NCBI GenBank assembly: GCA_017591395.1
Contig: WEDG01000879.1
Coordinates: forward strand, 1 to 64,000
Source: Schistocephalus solidus
Taxonomy: Eukaryota > Platyhelminthes > Cestoda > Diphyllobothriidea > Diphyllobothriidae
Reading direction: 5' to 3'
Length of the DNA stretch: 64,000 nucleotides
Under the pieces are notes generated by a model, which saw nothing but the letters and a program-made list of their open reading frames with translations, was not told the origin of the DNA and searched no databases. Below are positions 56,951 to 64,000 of the stretch, one piece after another; position 1 is the first letter of the stretch; the number at the start of each line of letters is the position of its first letter. Both the position numbers and the translations under genes were made by a program.

Positions 56951-57364
56951 CCACATATGTACGAACCTGTAAATTCTCTGTTTTGGAAAATGAGCTTCAT
57001 ACGGGCAATACCCTTCACCCTTGTGTCTTGAGGTTCAATCTTTTGAAATTGAGCCGCTATCTTTTCTGCTCTCCATTCGCATGTGAATCATCTTATATGT
57101 ACGTCGATTGGCCTATTTCACCCATTAGATACTGAATTTTAACCCTATTTGTTTATTCAAACAACAAAAATGAGGTCATCAGCGCACGAAGCTGGCAACA
57201 TTTTGAAGGAAGTCCAAATTGATCGATATTTTGAGGCGCATTCAAGGACGATTCTTCACGGTGAATGGAGGACCTCTTTTGCTGAATTTTTTGGAATTTT
57301 ACTTTCAAAATAAAGCGTAGCTCTCTCTCTCTCACACACACACAATCTTTAACCACATCGATAA

Positions 57365-57545
57365 CCAGTGAATGGCTAGTATATTATAGACAGAAATGCG
57401 TGATCGACAAAGGGAGACTGGAACAGCCATTTCTGGCTTATAAGTCATCATCAGCCAGTCATACCTAATCCCAGGCGGTGCACCACCCGAGGCTCAAACC
57501 TGCTGATTATAAGTCCAACGTCTGCTCTGACGAAACTGTGCTGAC
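57365..57545 (-). repeat. SINE S1 variant, reverse copy
   Basis: GACAAAGGGAGACTGGAACA, CATTTCTGGCTTATAAGTCA, CAGCCAGTCATACCTAATCC and CGAGGCTCAAACCTGCTGAT match the 54.1-kb copy, including the following GTCTGCTCTGACGAAACTGT. Confidence 0.65.
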
Positions 57546-58435
57546 AATTGCTGAATCTGCAGACTGTAACGAGGTACGAGTTACGCAAGACGGTGATAAA
57601 GTACTGCTGCTGGTATAGCGCCGCTAAGGGCACTCTGGGAAAGAATGCAGCAGCGATATAAGTCGCCCTGTATGGGGCATAGCCAAGCCAACGTGGGGAA
57701 TGTGTGGTGCTTTTAGATACCACCACAGCGCGGTGCGGAGCAAAGACTACCAGCTCGCAAGGGTGATCTTGATCGGCAAGTTTAGAACTGAAGCAAACAG
57801 ACCAAAATGCATTTTTAGAAAGCAGGGCTGACAAGGCGCGGGGTGGCTGAATCAATGACAGGGACCCGAAATAAAAACAGGCATAGAAACCGTGCCCGCC
57901 CCCCCCCCACTCACCCAGAAGGGGTTACGCAACCTCGTCTCCCACCAATGGTGCATGCGGTCGAAACGCGGAGAGAAGCATCCAAAGCCTCTCATTCGCT
58001 ACCCTTCTCCCACGGTCACCAATGATAGACTTCAGCTCTACTACGACAGTTCAAACAAATATGCCAACCTCTCGTGATTAAAATAGCTTCCGCCTCACCG
58101 GGTCTTGCGAAGGTTCTCATGCAGCAGGTTAGAAGCAACCGCCCCAGATGGAAAAAATGGCGCCCATAGGTGTTGCGGAAAAGGTCGGCCTGTCGTTTAC
58201 AAAAAATGCTGTACGATGCTTCCTGCCCGTTTTCTGCCGATACGTGGGATAATTGGGTGGAGATACACTATTATTGGACAAGGTCGACAAGTCTTGTCTA
58301 CTGACAAATGGTCAATAAAACGCCAGCAACTAAGTATAAGTGAACCCGCGGTGCACCACAGGCAATCGAATCAACGTCTGGGTGTACGCTTACAGTCAGA
58401 AATACAGTAACTGTGATATTCCATGAAGTGTTAAC
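57546..58435. other. No gene recognised
   Basis: Short ORFs only; a run of ten C residues at 57900-57909. Confidence 0.4.
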
Positions 58436-58439
58436 CAGA

Positions 58440-59215
58440 ATTCTGACATGTGCTTTCGATTCGAAAAAATTACCTGAATAGGGTTGTAGTACTGATTAGC
58501 ATGCAGCATAATCGCACTTCTGGAGGTCAATTAGTAAACGGGGGGCTATTCAGCCGCTTGCAAAAACTACATCATCTAAAAATAACGACTTCAGTAGTAT
58601 GCATTTTTTTCAGTTATTTTCGATGCCCTATAAGTTCGAAAATATTCTATGGAAAATATGCATAATAATATTTTCAAATTTTATACTTGAAGAAGGGTTA
58701 TTTTCCGGTTCTAAAAAACTTGTCGATTTCTAAGATTATCTTCACATTGACCTGTCGTGATACCTGCATTTAGGGTTTCCAAACTACACATTGAATACAC
58801 TTCGTCAAAGGAAAATTACACAATTGTCTACACCATTAGAAAGATGTCACATAGTACTCGTAAAAATTTGCAAAAAGCCTTAATAAATGAGGAGATACGA
58901 TGCTTTATGAATGAACATTTTAGGAATGGACATTTTTTTCCAAAATCGAAAGATACTCCTTCTTTACGTATAACATTTGACCAGGACACACCTTGTTACC
59001 AAATCAGTACTAGAAAGGCTATTTTCATGCGTTTATCTAGCAAATATATTTGAATTTATAAGCGCATCAAAAATCAAGGAAAAAGCCATACTGATGAAGT
59101 AGTCACTTTTACAAAGTGTGGTTGGTGCAGACGGTCGGAAAGAAGCTCAGTCAAAAACCAGCATCCTCATGTGACTGAAATAGCTTGGGATTATGCCCGA
59201 CTTGATGACAGTGCT
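58440..59215. repeat. Foldback element FB1, copy D
   Basis: The left end (AGTACTGATTAGCATGCAGC then ATAATC) is mirrored on the right by GATTATGCCCGACTTGATGA. Inner blocks (TTGCAAAAACTACATC; AGTATGCATTTTTTTCAGTT; TCGATGCCCTATAAG) pair with GCATCAAAAATCAAGGAAAA and GCCATACTGATGAAGTAGTC. The right end TCCTCATGTGACTGAAATAG equals the end of copies A and C. Confidence 0.7.
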
Positions 59216-60139
59216 GGATACTGTCTCCCGGGGAGAGTGAGGCCGACTAGTAATGATGTGGGCAAAGCGAAGCTGGGAGACGACAAGAGAGGGGAGGTGA
59301 GAGGAGGTGTCTGAGTCAGCACTTAATTGCCACATGCCGCCAGAAACCGAGCCTCAACAGCACTCGCAGAGTGATTCATGCGGCAACAGATCGGACGCTG
59401 GCGAACAACCGAAGTGCCAGTTCGGTTTTACTTAGCCAGGGTACACAGGACAGACGTGCACTGAGAGGAAAAACGCCAGGAGCCGAGGCCCACGAAACAC
59501 ATCCGGAGATTCATGTGCGGTGGTTGTAAAGCAAATTAATCGTTTGAGAGGAGTTGCTGTAGCCTATACGGTACGCCGTTAGAAAGGGTTGTTCTGCAGA
59601 TGCACTGGCCCCGAAACGGAGGTAAAGCTGGCTCACGGGGTGCATTTATGGGATGTGCTGAGCCAGCGTAAGGCCATAACCACTGATGTGAATGCATACA
59701 TTTGGCGGGTCTTAGACGTAGGCCTTCACATTGCTTCAGCCATTGCGCCGAATCACACAAGTAGTTGATTACTAGGCTCGGACAGTCTACTATTACATGA
59801 CAGAAGGGAGAGTGTTGTAGTAGTATGTACGAATCAATCCTCACGGTAAATGAGCGCATTCTTCAATGTAACGAACCTACCTGAACGCGTCAAGAGTCGG
59901 GAATCCGAAGGCAGCCAACCGACGAGGTAACTCGGTTCTTCTCAAAGACTGAAAATCAGAGTGTGATTGCTCCTTCTCAATGTGATCTTTAGGGCACTCT
60001 CGTATATGTGAGATCCGGGCCATCCTCAGAGAAACCACTTATACCTATAGTTATGACCAGGTTGTGTGTGGCACGGGTAGAAGGAGTGGTTAGCTTTGTT
60101 AGGTATCGCGCCCCGAGCCAATTCTGCTCATCCTGACAT

Positions 60140-60255
60140 TGTCTTGTCATCGGGGTAGGGTTGCCAGCAGAGGAGAGAGCGCAGTAGATGCTGAACAAGT
60201 CCACCCTGTACTCCAACTAAGCGGGTCACGCGATGGACGTCGTACATATACGTAT
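60140..60255 (-). repeat. Dispersed repeat R2, antisense fragment
   Basis: GAGCGCAGTAGATGCTGAAC followed by AAGTCCACC and GCGATGGACGTCG corresponds to the reversed R2 start. Confidence 0.45.
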
Positions 60256-60559
60256 ATAGTAGATTCCGACCAGGTGAGTCGGTCATTTACCTGTGGTAAA
60301 CGCCGGAGAACAGAAACTGATCGTATGTATGCACTATTTTCGGTAAACTATCCAACTTAACCGAATATATGATTTTAGGAAGTCAGTACGAAAACAAAGC
60401 TATGAGGAGGGCCTGTAGTTTGGACGAATAAGAAGTTCCACCACCCGCAAGTATGTATAATCACGTGATCTGTACTTTCAGTAGAGATGAACTTCCCAGC
60501 AGCCGTCGAAATGCTTTGTTCGAGGGTGTTCCATCTAAATCTTCTGACTTTAACCGCAA

Positions 60560-61240
60560 AGCGGCGGTGGTTAGGGGTTGCAATGTCACAGTGCCATCAG
60601 CCTGAAGAGGACATCTCGTGAGAACGTCATCATCTCCCGAAACGGTACTGTTCGCAGGCTTTTTACAAGGCTTAAAAATCGTCTTTGGGTCCGACGCGAG
60701 AACGCCATCGCTAGAAAGGTCTATGTGTATGGGGCATGCGTCCAGTCACTCCTCATCCTGTTATATGGTTGTGAAGGCTGGGTGTTGCACGTGAAAACTG
60801 GAGGCGTTTGACCACCGATGCATAAGAACCATCCTTCAAATGCATTGCACTGACTTGATTTCGAATGAGTCAGTCTGTACTCGCTGCGACCTCATCGCAA
60901 GGATATCCCAGGCCGTCCAAAAAATACGATTGAGGTGGTTAAGGCACGTGATTTATTCTCCACCTCAAGACCTCCGTGTTGCTGTCCTCGATCCGACACC
61001 GCCACCCACTTGGAGGCGTCAAAGAAGGCGCTCAACTCAAAATCTGGATCGACTCAGTTCGTCAAGACATGGAAGTGCTTTTGGACCTTTGGTATTCGGT
61101 CTCAATCGTTGGCGAAAAAAATGGGTTAAAGTGTTCAGATCTGTTGTCGCGGATCGTCACGCGTGGAGAGGTAAGGTTCGTGATATCATCGAGGCCCGCT
61201 AGATCAGGCATGATCGCAGCCGTAAGAAGTACAAGTGAGT
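60560..61240 (+). mobile_element. RTE-type LINE, post-catalytic region to 3' end
   Basis: Broken + frames give TVRRLFTRLKNRLWVRRENA, SLLILLYGCEGWVLHVK, then from 60840 TDLISNESVCTRCDLIARIS, KIRLRWLRHVIYSPPQDLRV, TPPPTWRRQRRRSTQNL, FGLNRWRKKWVKVFRSVVAD and RHAWRGKVRDIIEAR with TAG at 61200-61202. Frameshifts separate the pieces and the RT core is absent. The 3' tail TAGATCAGGCATGATCGCAG matches the tail after the 5475 copy. Confidence 0.88.
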
Positions 61241-61504
61241 GTTCGCGGCTGCTTATTCCGCTGCGGGGCGTCCCGATAGTTGCTAGCTGTGGGCTCGCGT
61301 GGCAGCCAGCAGCTAAGTCAGGGCGGCAGACCCTGGTAATCACAACTATTTCTTCGGAGGGCTCCCGAACCAGCGTTCGGTGCTTAATTGACCGTGCAGG
61401 AGCAGAGGACGTCGTAAGGCCACGAAGCCATGGCCGCGAGTGGCATTTTAATAAACATTCGCTCTCCCCACTCAGTTTTGTGGATGCAGAATGAGGACAA
61501 TCTT

Positions 61505-61770
61505 GATTGATGGGGAAGTAGCGTTGGTACTGATGGCGGCGGCGGCTTTCGGTGCACGCACGCACACACACTCCTCTCTGTTCTGGCTTAGCAAAGGGAG
61601 ACGATGTGCGGTCAATCAGCGGATCGCAGGAGCAGGCGCCAAGGATTGACAAATCCAGTTCACTATCCCCCTCCCCCCCAGCCACTGCTGAGGCGACAGC
61701 GCCCACAGCGCTAACGACAGCTGACGGTAGGATTTTTGCGATGCTGGAGCGCCAACTTTTAGGATAGGTC
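61505..61770 (-). CDS. Possible exon of unknown gene (weak)
   Basis: Within a 274-codon - strand frame (61886-61062), the part not overlapping the LINE reads SWRSSIAKILPSAVVSAVGA, VASAVAGGEGDSELDLSILG and CSCDPLIDRTSSPFAKPEQ, with a possible acceptor ending CTAAAAG near 61760. No clear donor is found. It could be an upstream exon of the nesprin-like gene or a chance frame; most of the rest of the frame is antisense to the LINE. Confidence 0.2.
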
Positions 61771-62300
61771 TGCCGGGCTGTCAGCCTGGTTAGAAGAAAG
61801 CGGTAAAGTGACACACGGATCAAGGCAGAATTTGTGTGAATGCTGTGGGCACTGACAAACTTTGGCAGTAACCAATGGAGGAGCAAGAAGTCAGTTACTT
61901 AGTATCACGCCAGACGGAGCAAATAAAAAACCCGTTGCGTAGGGATGCGTTTCGTGTGTTGAACAATTGTTTTGAATAAAATGGTGTGGGGAGGAAGAGG
62001 TAAGGGCGAGATCCGGATTTAAAATAAGTACAGATTACAGCGTAGTTTGGTGGGCTTTCCGGCGAAAAAAATCTGCTCATGTAACAGCGAAAACACGGGG
62101 AATGTATTTTTGGTAGGCAAAGTAGATTAAGTTTGACAGCTAGGGCACCATAAATGCGAACGTCTCATTGACAAATGAGCAATAGGACAGTAAACAGTGC
62201 CATCGATCCGGATCTTTTAATGTGCGTTCTTCTCCCTACCAGCTGATACTATAATATCAAGCTAACTGACACAACGCAGTTTTCTAGCTTACGGTGGATA
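61771..62300. other. No gene recognised
   Basis: No supported feature in this interval. Confidence 0.4.
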
Positions 62301-62309
62301 AACACCCCA

Positions 62310-62790
62310 GCTACTGGTGTTGATAGTGCCTCAGAAGTTTCAAGAAAAAAAAATAGTATAAGTTTGCTAATTATTTTATACGTTCATTCAGTCCATTATT
62401 TCTCCTGAAAGAATCAGAAAAGGTTTGTGTTTTATACTCTCGATTTGTGTCAAATTATGCCCCCTTGAAACTATGAGACATCCTACTCTGGAACAAAAAC
62501 TGTTACCTATAATACGCCCGAGATCGTCGACTTATAAAATATCGATGTTAAGGTAGCTGTTTTCAATTAGTAGTGTCAGTACTATACGAAGTTCTATAAG
62601 CAAATGCGTTCAAGTGGGGCATAATTTGGCACAAATCGAGAGTATGAAACGTAAACCTTTTCTGGTTCTTTCAGGAGAAAATAATGGACTGAATGAACGT
62701 ATAAAATAATTAGCAAACCTATACTACTTTTTGAAGCTCCCAAGGCACTATCAACACCAGTGGCTGGTGTTCTATAAGCGATTGCGTTAT
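62310..62790. repeat. Foldback element FB2, ~155-bp arms
   Basis: The left arm 62310-62464 is the reverse complement of the right arm at about 62616-62764: GTCCATTATTTCTCCTGAAA against CAGGAGAAAATAATGGACTG, and CACAAACCTTTTCTG-type sequence on both arms. The two arms differ at scattered positions only. A 150-bp loop separates them. GTTCTATAAGCAAATGCGTT at 62591 recurs as GTTCTATAAGCGATTGCGTT at 62771, so this block lies both inside the loop end and outside the right arm. Confidence 0.85.
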
Positions 62791-64000
62791 TGTAGATGTG
62801 CATTGAGCGTACAAAATATTACCATGCACTGTATCTTTCTGGAGTATGTTCCTTCAAATTACTTTTTTGTAAAATTGTCCTCCAATATTGCAGAATTTGG
62901 CATGTCAAAGAATATTTCCACGTTAGGATGGGACATTTAAGCTGTCCAGTGCACTCCAGGCCGGATTTAGAACCCTTGTTCAACCGGGGCGAGGGGGAAG
63001 GTTTTAACCAGAAGCACTTTTCCCTACCAAATTTCGACCGTTGCGCTTACAAAAACTTGCTTGCGTGTTTGGTAGGAAGAAGGCCTGTCGTCGCGGGAGC
63101 GCAGCGGCGATAAGCAAATTCTGTCATACTCCGATCCAGACGGCCTTCGATACACTCTCAACCTCCCCGTCGACCGCATTGCCCTCCCTGGGAGGAAAGA
63201 AGTGGCGTATACTGCCAGCTAGGCACAACCTGACATCGGACGGTCAGTCGTTCACAAATGCGCAACCCGTAGGGAAAGTGACTAACCCAGTGGTAGCGGG
63301 TAGGCCACCTTCGGAAGCGAAAGAGGTCAGCACTTGAAGCCACTCTGGGGGGGTGTGGCAGGGCAGAGGGCACGCAGGTGCCCGTTTCTGACCAAAAAGA
63401 GGATAGGTCAGAAGGGAGCTAGTCCAGGTGCGTGAGATAAGATCCATGAATGACTAACCGACGCATGAATGGCGGAGGGAGTTATGCCTTGGACCCGTGG
63501 TGCTGAATGCACGCATATGCTGCATTTTGCAGGGAGCCGGAGAAATTCACTGCACTCAATCGGCAAAGTTCAATTCCGTACCTCTTTAGGCTACCGGAAT
63601 CGCCCTCGATTTCAGTCGGATCGCAGCCAACGCCAGCCCAGTACGTGAAATTATCTGATGCTTAGAAGGCAGAGAAAGAGACCCATTTGATGACAAACTG
63701 GGATGATTAGTGCGCTTTAGGTCTTTTCTGTTGCGCAGATGAGTGGGATACTCACCACAGGTCTCCGAGCCCAGCTACATGATGTAAAAGGAGGCCTCCG
63801 TGGTCGAGCGGTCCAAGGCGAAAGCCAATGATCCCAATTTCGGAGGAGCAAAGTCGCTGTGGTAGGGAAAGTTGAAACCCCGTCGATATCTGACAACAAG
63901 CTTGAAGCGGTCTGCCTCGTTCGTCTTTTGTTTGAATAAAATCCCTCTCCCTATGCTATGGCACCTGTGCCGCCGAAGCGAGTCTTCCAACGGGCAGAAC
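62791..64000. other. No gene recognised
   Basis: Short ORFs on both strands (for example 63041-63337, +) with no recognised motif. A tRNA-Leu/Ser-like box A at 63791-63813 lacks a matching box B. Confidence 0.4.

Noticed and set aside
61062..61886. 274-codon - strand ORF
   Set aside because: Much of it is antisense to the RTE LINE on the + strand; only the 61505-61770 part was kept, as a weak possible exon.
63780..63850. tRNA-Leu/Ser-like start (TGGTCGAGCGGTCCAAGGCG)
   Set aside because: No box B (GGTTCRANYCC) follows at the expected distance and no cloverleaf forms.

Overview
The window is eukaryotic nuclear DNA: genes are broken into exons with GT-AG introns, and most of the sequence is decayed retroelements, SINE-like repeats, foldback repeats and microsatellites. 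The best guess for the source is a parasitic flatworm, most likely a diphyllobothriidean tapeworm (Schistocephalus/Spirometra/Dibothriocephalus type). The evidence is one very short intron, RTE, CR1-like and Penelope-like retroelements, and a C2H2 module reading GL-x-GHLRIH that I remember from retroelement proteins of those worms. The taxon call is an inference from memory. No prokaryotic operons, CRISPR arrays or viral genes were seen.

Three host genes are supported. (1) A METTL18-type protein-histidine methyltransferase lies on the + strand, with two exons (4696-4997 and 7325-7837) around an intron holding a dead RTE fragment. (2) A HOP2/PSMC3IP meiotic recombination gene lies on the - strand, with four exons between 12778 and 12191; one intron is only 42 bp and in frame. 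(3) A long - strand gene has at least ten exons between 54828 and 28003. All nine junctions agree in reading phase, giving 964 codons plus a stop. It has acidic/Ser-rich and proline-rich stretches, then spectrin-like helices, and ends with a basic patch, one hydrophobic segment and a roughly 35-residue tail resembling a KASH domain. I read it as a nesprin-like LINC-complex protein. A basic + strand ORF with an AATAAA signal (27377-27874) may be the 3' end of a convergent gene.

Layout: 1-4.6 kb, repeats (SINE, foldback element). 4.7-7.8 kb, METTL18. 7.8-12.1 kb, no gene. 12.2-12.8 kb, HOP2. 16.0-18.7 kb, remnants of two CR1-like LINE copies in opposite orientation. 18.9-24.7 kb, SINEs, a Penelope-like element with GIY-YIG endonuclease, and a zinc-finger fragment. 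25.3-25.7 kb, a ~55-bp tandem repeat. 28.0-54.8 kb, the nesprin-like gene, with RTE LINEs, SINEs, foldback elements and microsatellites in its introns. 55.6-57.6 kb, a tandemly duplicated dispersed repeat and a SINE. 58.4-64 kb, a foldback element, an RTE LINE 3' end and a second foldback type.

HOP2 (meiotic strand exchange) and a KASH/LINC protein (which in other animals can tether nuclei or meiotic chromosomes to the cytoskeleton) are both nuclear proteins, but nothing in the sequence links them functionally.
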